This document shows positions 25,485-34,993 of a stretch of 64,000 nt of DNA, piece by piece. The stretch is taken from contig NZ_JOEC01000002.1 in assembly GCF_000718085.1 (NCBI RefSeq), forward strand, positions 248,001 to 312,000, given 5' to 3'. The stretch comes from Mycetocola saprophilus. GTDB taxonomy: Bacteria > Actinomycetota > Actinomycetes > Actinomycetales > Microbacteriaceae. Each line of letters begins with the position of its first letter. The stretch's first letter is position 1. The notes under the pieces are model-generated. The model was given only the letters and a program-made list of their open reading frames with translations. It was not told where the DNA came from and did not search any database. The position numbers were made by a program, and so were the translations under genes.

Positions 25485-26039
25485 CTACTTGGCGACGTGC
25501 GCGGCGACGAAGGCTGCGTAGCCCTCGAGCCATGCCTTCAGGAAGGCTGCGGTTCCCTCGTTGGTGACCTCACCGGACTCGGTGATCAGGCCCTCGGTGA
25601 ACTGCAGGTAGACCTCGGGCTGGTTGAACAGCGCGGCGTCGGAGAAGTTCAGGATGCCCTTGAGGTGCTGCTGGGCAACGGCGGTGCCCACGGCGCCGAT
25701 CGAGGCACCCACCACGGCGGAGGGCTTGCCCAGGGAGTTCTGGCCCCAGGGGCGGCTGGCCCAGTCGATGGCGTTCTTCAGCGCGCCGGGAATGGAGCGG
25801 TTGTACTCGGGGGTTACGTACAGCAGAGCGTCGGAAGCGTTGATCGCGTCCTTGAGGGCGACGGCCTCGGCGGGGTAAGCGCCATCCAGGTCGTGGTTGT
25901 ACAGCGGCAGGTCCTTGATCTCGATCTCGTGGAATTCGAGGTTCGCCGGGGCGAGGGCCTTCAGTGCAAGGGCGAGCTTGCGGTTGATGGAGTTGGCGGA
26001 CAGGCTGCCAACGATGTAGCCGATGCGATAGGTGGTCAT
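25485..26039 (-). CDS. NADPH-dependent FMN reductase family flavoprotein
   Basis: 184-residue flavodoxin-like reductase (chromate/azo/quinone reductase group). FMN phosphate loop GSLSANSINRKLA near residues 11-23, and the second flavin loop TPEYNRSIPGALKNAIDW are both diagnostic. Acts in the cytosol as a dimer, transferring two electrons from NADPH to quinones or metals. ATG 26039 has AAAGGG upstream. Separate unit; the 248-bp AT-richer region upstream is shared with the divergent OpuC operon. Confidence 0.92.
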   Translation of the reverse strand: MTTYRIGYIVGSLSANSINRKLALALKALAPANLEFHEIEIKDLPLYNHDLDGAYPAEAVALKDAINASDALLYVTPEYNRSIPGALKNAIDWASRPWGQNSLGKPSAVVGASIGAVGTAVAQQHLKGILNFSDAALFNQPEVYLQFTEGLITESGEVTNEGTAAFLKAWLEGYAAFVAAHVAK

Positions 26040-26155
26040 GATGACCCTTTCTTATTCCGAATACTTTGCACGGTGCTCCGTGAAGTCCATTCATATGAAA
26101 CTAAACCGGATGGGGTTCCATTCCCACATTCCAAACTTTTTCAAAAAATTCTGAG

Positions 26156-26175
26156 ATCCGCGTCAATCCGCGGAT
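26156..26175. promoter_or_regulatory. Dyad in the FMN reductase-OpuC divergent region
   Basis: ATCCGCG-N6-CGCGGAT (arms 26156-26162, 26169-26175), in the middle of the 248-bp intergenic region. Could be an operator for either gene; nothing else notable was seen there apart from an A/T run just upstream. Confidence 0.35.
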
Positions 26176-26287
26176 AGATCGGCTCCGAATAGATGACAAA
26201 ACGGGAACAATTCACACAATGTCGGAGGGCAGTGTCTACGCTAGGTACTCACAACCGCACGCATAACGTGCGAGATGGGGATGATCT

Positions 26288-27370
26288 GTGATCGAGTTTG
26301 ACGGAATTTCGAAACGCTTCCCGGATGGCACCCTCGCGGTGGACAACTTCTCGCTGCGCCTGCCCTCACGCGAAATCACCGTGTTTGTGGGATCCTCGGG
26401 GAGCGGCAAAACCACCCTGTTGCGGATGATCAACCGCATGGTGGAACCCACCTCGGGTCGCATCCTGATCGACGATGAGGACGTCGCCAGCCTCAACCCG
26501 GTGACCCTGCGCCGCCGGATCGGCTACGTGATGCAGAACTCGGGCCTGCTGCCGCACCGCACGGTGCTGCAGAACATCGCGACCGTGCCGCTGCTCAATC
26601 GTGTGCCCAAGGCCGAGGCCGTGGCGCGCGCCCATGAGCTGATGGAAACCGTGGGGCTGGATTCGGCACTGGCCAAGCGCTACCCGGCCGAACTCTCGGG
26701 CGGCCAGCAGCAGCGCGTGGGGGTGGCCCGCGGGCTCGCCGTGAACCCGAACATCCTGCTGATGGATGAGCCCTTCGGCGCGGTGGACCCGATCGTGCGC
26801 CGCGAGCTGCAGGAGGAGCTGCTGCGCATCCAGCGCGAGCTGGCCAAGACCATCGTGTTTGTGACCCACGATATTGACGAGGCATTCCTGCTCGGCGACC
26901 ACGTGACTATCCTCTCCCGGGGTGGACACGTGGCCCAGCACGGCAGCCCGGATGAGATTCTCTCCAACCCGGCCAGCGAGTTCGTGGCCGACTTCATCGG
27001 TGCCGACCGCGGCCGCCGCGCGCTGACCCTGCGCCAAAGCGAGGGCCGCACCCTCGTCGTGGACGGGACCGGCCGCATTGCCGGTGTCCTCGGCGCCGAA
27101 ACCGCGACCGGCCCGGTCTCGGTCGGTGCCGGCGGACGCGATGAGCACCTGGGCGAGATCACGCTCGGCACCGAGGCGGCAGATCTGCCGGGCCTGGATA
27201 CGCCGGGGGAGCTTGGCTCGTCCTCTGAGGCTCCGGGGGTGGATACCACTTCGCCGAATTCGGGGGAGCTTGGCTCCGAGAACGAGGCCCCGGAGGTGGA
27301 TACCACTTCGCCGAATTCGGGGGAGCTTGGCTCCGAGAACGAGGCCCCGGAGGTGGATACCACTCGATGA
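26288..27370 (+). CDS. Compatible-solute ABC importer ATPase (OpuC/ProV type) with repeat tail
   Basis: 360 residues. ATPase core about 1-235: Walker A GSSGSGKT, Q-loop VMQNSGLLPH, signature LSGGQQQR, Walker B ILLMDEPFGAVDP, H-loop THD followed by IDEAFLLGD, typical of glycine betaine/proline/choline importers. The usual tandem CBS pair is absent; a single CBS-like strand (RTLVVDGTGRIAGVL) remains, followed by an acidic Pro/Ser/Glu tail made of a 19-residue repeat (GELGSENEAPEVDTTSPNS). GTG 26288 follows GGGGATG. Its stop overlaps the next start (ATGA). Loss of CBS modules may remove ionic-strength or nucleotide gating. Confidence 0.9.
   Translation: MIEFDGISKRFPDGTLAVDNFSLRLPSREITVFVGSSGSGKTTLLRMINRMVEPTSGRILIDDEDVASLNPVTLRRRIGYVMQNSGLLPHRTVLQNIATVPLLNRVPKAEAVARAHELMETVGLDSALAKRYPAELSGGQQQRVGVARGLAVNPNILLMDEPFGAVDPIVRRELQEELLRIQRELAKTIVFVTHDIDEAFLLGDHVTILSRGGHVAQHGSPDEILSNPASEFVADFIGADRGRRALTLRQSEGRTLVVDGTGRIAGVLGAETATGPVSVGAGGRDEHLGEITLGTEAADLPGLDTPGELGSSSEAPGVDTTSPNSGELGSENEAPEVDTTSPNSGELGSENEAPEVDTTR
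27206..27367 (+). repeat. 57-bp in-frame tandem repeat, 2.8 copies
   Basis: Units start at 27206, 27263 and 27320; the second and third are essentially identical, the first has diverged (SSSEAPGV instead of SENEAPEV). 57 bp is 19 codons, so copy-number change keeps the ATPase in frame. Confidence 0.9.
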
Positions 27371-28053
27371 GTTGGCTCTTCGAGAACCTCTCCGATGTGT
27401 GGGCCCTGGTGCTCACACACGTGGCGCTGAGCGTGCCGCCGATCCTGCTGGGGCTGATCATCTCGGTCCCGCTGGGCTGGGTCGCGCACCGCTATCGCTG
27501 GGGTCGCGGCACCCTGCTGACCATTGCCGGGCTGCTCTATACGATCCCGTCGCTGGCGCTGATCATCGCGATGCCCACGATCCTCGGCACCCAGATCCTC
27601 GACCCGATCAACCTGATCGCCGCGCTGACCCTGTACGCGGTCGCGCTGCTCGTGCGCACCGCCGCCGACGCGTTCGACCAGGTTTCGCCGCAGGTGCTGG
27701 ATGCCGCGACCGCGCTGGGCTACGGCCCGTGGCGGCGCTTCTGGCAGGTCCAGTTGCCACTGGCCGGACCGATCATCATCGCCGGGACCCGCGTGGTTTC
27801 CAGCAGCACGGTGAGCCTGGTCACGCTGGGCGCACTGGTGGGAATGAGCGGGCTGGGCTACCTGTTTACCGATGGTACCCAGCGTTCGTTTCCGTTTGAG
27901 ATCGGCGTGGGCATCGTGGGTACGGTCCTGATCGCGCTGATCTTCGACCTGATCATCGTGCTGATCGGCAAGGCCCTGCTGCCCTGGTCGCGCACGCGCC
28001 GGGTGCGCAACAAGACCAATGCGGAGACCCTGGAGGTGACCACGAATGCTTGA
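27367..28053 (+). CDS. Compatible-solute ABC importer permease 1
   Basis: 228 residues, six helices, BPD_transp_1 family of the OpuCB/ProW type. The EAA-like loop is VLDAATALGYGPWRRFWQVQLPLAGP, the contact site for the ATPase; GALVGMSGLGYLFTDG is characteristic of OpuC permeases. ATG 27367 overlaps the ATPase stop and the gene overlaps the next permease by 8 bp, so the four genes are tightly coupled. Confidence 0.93.
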   Translation: MSWLFENLSDVWALVLTHVALSVPPILLGLIISVPLGWVAHRYRWGRGTLLTIAGLLYTIPSLALIIAMPTILGTQILDPINLIAALTLYAVALLVRTAADAFDQVSPQVLDAATALGYGPWRRFWQVQLPLAGPIIIAGTRVVSSSTVSLVTLGALVGMSGLGYLFTDGTQRSFPFEIGVGIVGTVLIALIFDLIIVLIGKALLPWSRTRRVRNKTNAETLEVTTNA

Positions 28054-28759
28054 TGGCCTGAACTGGTTGCTGGATCCCGCACACTGGACCGGCTCGCGCG
28101 GGATTCCCACGCGCCTGCTGGAGCACCTGGCAATCACCGGGATGACCCTGCTGATCGCCGGGGTGATCGCGCTGGCCGCCGGCCTGGCGATCGGTCACAC
28201 CCGTCGCGGCCGCGGACTCGTGGTGGGCCTGAGCGGCGCGCTGCGCGCGATGCCGACCCTGGGTTTGCTGGTGTTTATCGCCGTGCAGTTCGGCTTCGGG
28301 GTGCGCCTGGCGATCATCCCCACGCTGATCGTGCTGGTGGTGTTGGCCATTCCGCCGATCCTCGCCGGGGCGTATGCCGGGGTTGAGTCAGTGGATCCGG
28401 CCACCGTGGATGCCTCGCGAGCGCTGGGCCTGACCGAGTGGCAGATCCTCTGGCGGGTGGAGTTCCCGCTGGCGCTGCCGCTGATCGTGGGTGGGCTGCG
28501 TTCGGCGATGCTGCAGGTGGTCGCGACCGCCACGGTCGCCGCCTATATATCCCTCGGCGGCCTGGGGCGCTTCCTATTTGATGCGCTTCCGCTGCGGGAC
28601 TATCCGCAGATGCTCGCCGGCGCGCTCCTGGTGGCCGCGCTGGCCCTGATTCTTGACCTTCTATTCCTGCTTGTGGGTAAGGCGGTGCTCCCCACGGGGG
28701 TGCGCGCGGCCCGCGGCAACCGACGCAGTAAAACCCCTACCGAGAGGACAGCAGCATGA
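28046..28759 (+). CDS. Compatible-solute ABC importer permease 2
   Basis: 237 residues, BPD_transp_1 family, paralogous to permease 1. EAA loop TVDASRALGLTEWQILWRVEFPLALP, and YISLGGLGRFLFDALPLRDYPQMLAGALLV is typical of the second OpuC permease (OpuCD). Start and stop both overlap neighbours (ATGA with the binding-protein gene). Confidence 0.93.
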   Translation: MLDGLNWLLDPAHWTGSRGIPTRLLEHLAITGMTLLIAGVIALAAGLAIGHTRRGRGLVVGLSGALRAMPTLGLLVFIAVQFGFGVRLAIIPTLIVLVVLAIPPILAGAYAGVESVDPATVDASRALGLTEWQILWRVEFPLALPLIVGGLRSAMLQVVATATVAAYISLGGLGRFLFDALPLRDYPQMLAGALLVAALALILDLLFLLVGKAVLPTGVRAARGNRRSKTPTERTAA

Positions 28760-29688
28760 ATATTCGTGGAGCAAAACGGGGACTGACCCTGGCCATGGCC
28801 GCCGGCGCGATCTTTGCCCTCAGCGCCTGTGCCAGCGGCGACCCGCTGAGCGGTGGCGGCAGCAGCGCCGCCGGAGACACCATCGCTATCGGTTCGGCGG
28901 CCTTCGCCGAGAACGAGATCATCGCGCAGATCTACGCACAGGCGCTCGAAGCCAAGGACATCAAGGTCGACTTCAAGGGCCAGATCGGCCAGCGCGACGT
29001 CTACCTCAAGGCCCTGGAAGACGGATCCCTCGACATTGTGCCCGAGTACTCGGGTAACCTGCTGCAGGCATTCGACAAGGACTCCAAGGCGTCGACCTCC
29101 GAGGAGGTCGAGAAGGAGCTGGGCACCGCGCTGACCAACGGTCTTGCGGTCCTCAAGGCCTCGCCGGCGGAGAATAAGGACTCCTATAACGTCACCAAGG
29201 AGTTCAGCGAGCAGAACAACGTGAAGAGCCTCGCGGACCTCGCGGGCCTCGATCGCGACCTGACCGTGGGTGGTAACCCCGAGCTGGAGCAGCGTCCCTA
29301 CGGTCCTCCCGGACTGGAGTCGATCTACGGTCTGAGCGCCGCCAAGATCAAGTTTGTGCCGCTGAGCGACTCGGGCGGGCCGCTGACCGTGGGTGCGCTG
29401 AAGGATGGCACCGTGGACCTCGCGGACATCTTCTCGACCACCCCGGCGATCAAGGAGAACGGCTTCGTGACCCTTGAGGATCCGAAGAACATGATTCTGC
29501 CGCAGAACGTCATCCCGCTGGTGAGCAAGAAGGCCAACACGGACAAGGTTGCCGAGGTGCTCAACAAGGTTTCGGCCGAGCTGACCACCGACGACCTGAT
29601 CGAGCTCAACGGTAAGAACCAGGGAGCCGAGAAGGCCAGCCCCAAGCAGCTGGCCACCGATTGGCTCAAGGAAAAGAAGCTGATCTAG
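28756..29688 (+). CDS. Compatible-solute-binding lipoprotein (OpuCC/OsmF type)
   Basis: 310 residues. Lipobox LSAC (Cys about residue 23), then the QAT/ProX-type binding fold: IGSAAFAENEIIAQIYAQALEAKD, QRDVYLKALEDGSLDIVPEYSGNLLQ (the family's PEYTG motif), and LVSKKANTDKVAEVLNKVSAELT. Delivers glycine betaine, choline, carnitine or a related osmolyte to the permeases. Last gene of the operon, followed by a long palindromic terminator. Confidence 0.93.
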   Translation: MNIRGAKRGLTLAMAAGAIFALSACASGDPLSGGGSSAAGDTIAIGSAAFAENEIIAQIYAQALEAKDIKVDFKGQIGQRDVYLKALEDGSLDIVPEYSGNLLQAFDKDSKASTSEEVEKELGTALTNGLAVLKASPAENKDSYNVTKEFSEQNNVKSLADLAGLDRDLTVGGNPELEQRPYGPPGLESIYGLSAAKIKFVPLSDSGGPLTVGALKDGTVDLADIFSTTPAIKENGFVTLEDPKNMILPQNVIPLVSKKANTDKVAEVLNKVSAELTTDDLIELNGKNQGAEKASPKQLATDWLKEKKLI

Positions 29689-29700
29689 TTTCACCCGCTC

Positions 29701-29746
29701 AAACAGACTGCCCGCCCGGATCGTGATCCGGGCGGGCAGTCTGTTT
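29701..29746. terminator. Long palindrome, copy 1 (terminator of the OpuC operon)
   Basis: Perfect 22-bp arms (29701-29722, 29725-29746) separated by two bases, beginning AAACAGACTGCCCGCCCGG, with T4 at the end; 12 bp after the stop codon. A 34-bp core is repeated with one change at 33217-33258. Confidence 0.85.
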
Positions 29747-29783
29747 TGTTCGCGTTGGTGGGAATGGAAATGCCAGTATCTTT

Positions 29784-29798
29784 TCGTCATATTGACGA
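29784..29798. promoter_or_regulatory. Dyad upstream of hipB, likely autoregulatory operator
   Basis: TCGTCA-TAT-TGACGA, perfect 6-bp arms, 60 bp before the antitoxin start. HipB antitoxins bind palindromes in their own promoter; the assignment rests on position. Confidence 0.5.
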
Positions 29799-29858
29799 GT
29801 AACATCTCCCTTAAGCGACTTTCTGCCTATCCGGCTCGTCGTTATCGGAGGAGTTTTC

Positions 29859-30155
29859 ATGGCTGTTGAGCTGTCGGTACCCGTCGTCCAGGCCGCCAAA
29901 AGCATGGGCGAAGACCTCGCGGGATGGCGCAAGATCCTCGGACTCACCACCACCCAGGTGGCCGAGCGGGCAGACATCAGTCGAGACACCCTGCGCAAGG
30001 TGGAGCATGGCGACCCCACGGTGAGCTTCCACGTGGTGCTGCGCGTCGCGCGGGCGCTGGGCGTCCTGAAGACCCTGGCCGATGCGCTCGATCCGCTGAG
30101 CACCGACCTCGGCCGTGCCCGCGCCGGGCTGCTCAACCGAAAGCGCGTGCGATGA
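29859..30155 (+). CDS. hipB: HipB-like antitoxin (XRE helix-turn-helix)
   Basis: 98 residues with a central XRE-type HTH (about 22-75: LAGWRKILGLTTTQVAERADISRDTLRKVEHGDP split across helices) and a basic C-terminal tail (GLLNRKRVR). Strong GGAGGAG before ATG 29859. The stop overlaps the hipA start (ATGA). It should bind the HipA toxin and repress the operon through the dyad upstream. Confidence 0.88.
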   Translation: MAVELSVPVVQAAKSMGEDLAGWRKILGLTTTQVAERADISRDTLRKVEHGDPTVSFHVVLRVARALGVLKTLADALDPLSTDLGRARAGLLNRKRVR

Positions 30156-31453
30156 CCCACGCGGACAGCCTGGAGGTGCACGTTGAGATCGAGGGTGAGA
30201 CGATCTTCGCCGGAAACGCGCAGTTCCATCGCAGCCGGGGCCGGCTGACCGCCACGACGTTCCAATGCGACCCGACCTACCTTGAGCACCCGCGTGCGTA
30301 CCGGTTGGATCCCGCCCTGGAACTGGTTTCGGGTGCTCAGCACGTGGAGGGCCTGCCCGGAGCCTTCTCGGATTCGGCGCCGGACCGGTGGGGGCGCAAC
30401 CTCATCGCCAAGCGTGAGCGTGCGACGGCGCTAGGGGAGAACCGCCGGGCGGACAGCCTGGACGACGTAGATTTTCTGGCGGGGGTCGCCGACCTCACCC
30501 GGCAGGGTGCGCTGCGCTTCCGAGTGGACCCGAACGGGGCCTTCATTGACGTGGAAACCGCGGTGCCGAGGCTCCTGATGTTGCCCGAGCTGCTGCGCGC
30601 GGCCGAGGCCGCCGCAAACGATGGAGAGGACGGGCTTGAGGCGGTGAAGCTGCTCCTTGCCGCGGGTACCGGTTCGCTGGGTGGCGCGCGGCCCAAGGCA
30701 TCGGTGCGGGGAGAAAATGATCGCCTGATGATCGCGAAGTTCCCGCATCGCGAGGATGACTGGGACGTGATGGCGTGGGAGGCCACCGCCCTGGAGCTTG
30801 CCGAGGCGGCCGGGGTGCGCGTCGCGACGCATCGCCTGATTCGGATTGACGGTCGGCACCTGCTCCTGCTTGATCGTTTCGATCGTAGCGATGAGGGCCA
30901 CCGTATTGGCTATATGAGCGCGATGACCCTGCTGGAGCACCGCGATGGGGAATCTGCCGACTACGTCGAGATTGCCGAGATGCTGACGGAGATCAGTGCC
31001 GAAGCTCTGACCGATCGGCGGCAGCTCTTCCTGCGTGCCGCCGTCAACGTGGGGCTCAACAATACCGATGATCACCTTCGCAACCACGGATTCCTACGAA
31101 AGTCGCGTGGCTGGGTGCTGAGCCCGGCGTTTGACATCAATCCGAACCCGAACTCCTCGCAGCGCCAAACGGCCATCGGTGGCGCAGACAGTGGCGAGTT
31201 TGCCGCCGAGGGGTTGGTGCAGCTCGCCACCACCTGCCGGTTGAGCCCGGCCGAGGCGCGTAAGTGTCTGCATCAGGCGGGTGCCGCGCTGGGGCGATGG
31301 CGGGAGGTCGCGGCAGGGAACGGCATCCCCGAAGCTCAGCTCAGCCGGTTCGCCGGGACGTTCGCCGAGGGGATCGCCGCGCTGAAACGGGCGACCGCAC
31401 TCTTCCCCGAGGGTGGCGCGCCCGTTCGAGGCCGAAGGTTTGGTCCGCGGTAG
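30152..31453 (+). CDS. hipA: HipA-like Ser/Thr kinase toxin
   Basis: 433 residues, type II toxin of the HipA kinase family; E. coli HipA phosphorylates GltX to induce persistence. N-terminal domain about 1-100, then couple-HipA segment DSAPDRWGRNL; ATP-binding GGARPKA near 178-184; catalytic loop NTDDHLRNHGF near 303-313 (Asp acting as base) and the metal-binding AFDINPN near 326. All key residues appear present, so it should be active. ATG 30152 overlaps the antitoxin stop. Much longer upstream in-frame start at 29924 lies in hipB and is rejected. Confidence 0.9.
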   Translation: MTHADSLEVHVEIEGETIFAGNAQFHRSRGRLTATTFQCDPTYLEHPRAYRLDPALELVSGAQHVEGLPGAFSDSAPDRWGRNLIAKRERATALGENRRADSLDDVDFLAGVADLTRQGALRFRVDPNGAFIDVETAVPRLLMLPELLRAAEAAANDGEDGLEAVKLLLAAGTGSLGGARPKASVRGENDRLMIAKFPHREDDWDVMAWEATALELAEAAGVRVATHRLIRIDGRHLLLLDRFDRSDEGHRIGYMSAMTLLEHRDGESADYVEIAEMLTEISAEALTDRRQLFLRAAVNVGLNNTDDHLRNHGFLRKSRGWVLSPAFDINPNPNSSQRQTAIGGADSGEFAAEGLVQLATTCRLSPAEARKCLHQAGAALGRWREVAAGNGIPEAQLSRFAGTFAEGIAALKRATALFPEGGAPVRGRRFGPR

Positions 31454-31488
31454 CGCGCATGAGGGTGGGGCGTTGGCTTCGCAGGCTC

Positions 31489-31523
31489 TTGACCGACCGA
31501 GACATGTAAAGGTATCCTTTACA
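31489..31523 (+). promoter_or_regulatory. Promoter with dyad operator, leaderless start
   Basis: TTGACC (31489-31494), 18-bp spacer, TATCCT (31513-31518), and a perfect dyad TGTAAAGG-TAT-CCTTTACA (31505-31523) covering the -10. The next gene's ATG is at 31526, about where transcription should begin. No ribosome-binding site is possible, so the mRNA is leaderless and probably repressed by the dyad's binder. Confidence 0.65.
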
Positions 31524-31525
31524 AC

Positions 31526-32110
31526 ATGGCAAATGATGATCGGTTGATGCTCGCGCTTAATGCGGTCGTTTCCGCGCCCGTGGCCAGTGTGAATCGCATC
31601 GCGGCGCTGGACGCCCTTCGGGCGCTTGCCGATTCGACTCTGCATGAAGAGGTATCCAAGGCGAGGGATGAAAACGTCACGTGGTCCGCGATCGGGCAGA
31701 GCCTTGGCGTCACAAGGCAGGCCGCTTTCCAGCGGTTTGGTTCAGGTACCAAAGAGCAGGAAGGGAAGGGCCAGGCCATGATTAAGAAATTGTTGTTGGA
31801 GGCTCCCGAGCGAGCTAAAGAAGTTGTGCGAGCGCTCGCTTCGTCAAAAACCGACGTCGCGATCACCACCTATTTTGGTGAGGAAGCCGCAAGCGCGTTG
31901 ACGGCGGAAAAGCTCGATGCCGTTTGGTCGGGGCTGATCGCCTCCGTGGGGCGGTGGGAGGGGTTCGGCGAGGGTGCCGCCCTGGTGGTGGGGGAATACG
32001 TCGTCGACGAGACGCGGCTGGAATTTGAAGCGGGGACCCTGACCTGCCGAACCACATGGGGAGTCGACGGAAAGCTCGCGGGGCTCTTCTTCCTGCCCGC
32101 CCTCGCCTAA
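31526..32110 (+). CDS. Small HTH protein with DUF3887-like C-terminal domain
   Basis: 194 residues. Residues about 45-75 hold a helix-turn-helix (VTWSAIGQSLGVTRQAAFQRFG), similar to those in many actinobacterial regulators. Residues about 95-190 resemble DUF3887 (ALTAEKLDAVWSGLIASVGRWEGFGEG, a fold of accumulating small domains often fused to hydrolases). Lower GC at the 5' end. Its leaderless start sits 3 bp after a perfect dyad, suggesting it represses itself. Function otherwise unknown. Confidence 0.7.
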   Translation: MANDDRLMLALNAVVSAPVASVNRIAALDALRALADSTLHEEVSKARDENVTWSAIGQSLGVTRQAAFQRFGSGTKEQEGKGQAMIKKLLLEAPERAKEVVRALASSKTDVAITTYFGEEAASALTAEKLDAVWSGLIASVGRWEGFGEGAALVVGEYVVDETRLEFEAGTLTCRTTWGVDGKLAGLFFLPALA

Positions 32111-32222
32111 GCTGCAGGCTCGATCGCGGGCCGGTTTTGTGCGCGGTCGTTATAACAATTCGACCGAAATGCGGCGGATGGTGGACAGCCGGCAAAGCCG
32201 TCCGCGATAATCGGGAACCATT

Positions 32223-33206
32223 ATGTCTGACACCGGTGTGAGCGAAAACAACTTTCCGAAAGCCGAAACGCGGCCCGACCGAGTAGCGCGCGTGCCCTGG
32301 GCCGCGGTCATCGTTTTTACGGTGGTGGCGTGGGCGCTGGCCTGGCTGGTGATCCTGCCGCTGTGGGTGGTCGAGAAAGCCGGTCCGGCGTACCCGCTGC
32401 TGGGTGGGATTCTGCCCGCGGCGATGATGTTCACCCCGCTGCTCGCTGTCCTCGTGGTGGTGTTCGCGATGAAGGTGCCGCGCGGGGAACGCCTGCGTTT
32501 CCTCGGGATCTGGCCGCTGCGCCCGGCCAAGCGCGTGGTGTGGTTCATGGTGTTGGCGGCGTTCGTGCCGCTGTTGCTGGTTGCCGCCTGCCTGGGCATC
32601 TCGACGCTGTTTGGATGGGTCACCCTCGACCTGGTGACCTTCTCCGGCTTCCGGGCAATGCTCGGCCCCGCGCTGCCCGTGGATGAGTCGCTGATCGGGA
32701 CGATCGTCATCGCGCAGATCCTCTCGATCCCACTCGGTGCCCTGTTCAACGCGATCCCCGCGTTCGGCGAGGAAATTGGCTGGCGCGGCTGGCTGCTGCC
32801 GGCGCTGCGTCCGCTGGGCATCTGGCCCGCGCTGATCCTCAGCGGCGTGATCTGGGGTGTCTGGCACGCGCCGGTTACCCTGCTGGGCCACAACTTCAGC
32901 CAGCCCGATCTCTGGGGTGTGCTGACGATGGTGGTCGGCTGTGTGCTGTGGGGCATGCTGTTCGGCTGGGTGCGGCTGCGCACCGGCTCGATCTGGCCCG
33001 CGGTCATCGGCCACGGTGCCCTCAACGCCTCGGCGGGTCTGATCTTCCTGCTCTCGGCGGCGGGTGCCCCGATGAACCTGACCCTGGTGAACCCGCTGGG
33101 GGTTTCGGGATGGATCGTCATCGCGATCATCGTGCTGGTCCTGGCCCTCACCGGACAGTTCAAGCAGGAACCGCAGCTCGCGCCCAAGCGCATCCCGAGC
33201 GCCTAA
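32223..33206 (+). CDS. CPBP-family intramembrane glutamic protease
   Basis: 327-residue membrane protein with about eight helices and the complete CPBP/Rce1 catalytic set: E183-E184 and R188 in GEEIGWRGW, then VIWGVWHAP (FxxxH-type) and GHGALNAS (HxxxN). Such proteins cleave within membranes and include prenyl-protein peptidases and bacteriocin self-immunity proteins. No peptide gene adjoins it, so its substrate is unknown. ATG at 32223. Followed by the second long palindrome. Confidence 0.9.
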   Translation: MSDTGVSENNFPKAETRPDRVARVPWAAVIVFTVVAWALAWLVILPLWVVEKAGPAYPLLGGILPAAMMFTPLLAVLVVVFAMKVPRGERLRFLGIWPLRPAKRVVWFMVLAAFVPLLLVAACLGISTLFGWVTLDLVTFSGFRAMLGPALPVDESLIGTIVIAQILSIPLGALFNAIPAFGEEIGWRGWLLPALRPLGIWPALILSGVIWGVWHAPVTLLGHNFSQPDLWGVLTMVVGCVLWGMLFGWVRLRTGSIWPAVIGHGALNASAGLIFLLSAAGAPMNLTLVNPLGVSGWIVIAIIVLVLALTGQFKQEPQLAPKRIPSA

Positions 33207-33216
33207 CCCACGTAAA

Positions 33217-33258
33217 ACACACTGCCCGCCCGGATCATGATCCGGGCGGGCAGTGTGT
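33217..33258. terminator. Long palindrome, copy 2 (between CPBP and argG)
   Basis: A perfect 42-bp palindrome, ACACACTGCCCGCCCGGATC followed by its reverse complement around ATGAT-type centre, lying between convergent genes. Differs by one base in the 34-bp core from the element at 29701-29746. Confidence 0.85.
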
Positions 33259-33290
33259 GTGGGCGTGAGCCCGGTGGGAACGAGCCTGGG

Positions 33291-34805
<1,515 letters not shown>

Positions 34806-34993
34806 TCAGGTTGCCGAATCTGCTCCAATACAAAGGTGCGTGCGCGCGGGCAACCGAAACGTGCCGGACAGGCCATTCCCGTATTACCCGTTCGGCGGGT
34901 GCCGATTGCCGGCCCCAATGAACCCTCGTTTCCGGAGTAGTTTGTGTTTTCCTTGCACAGCGTGTCCACCCTGCGCGCGAATCATCCCCGGGC

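Noticed and set aside
26680..28137. 485-codon minus-strand frame across the OpuC genes
   Set aside because: Runs antisense through three coupled transporter genes; its apparent repeats only mirror the 57-bp repeats of the ATPase tail.
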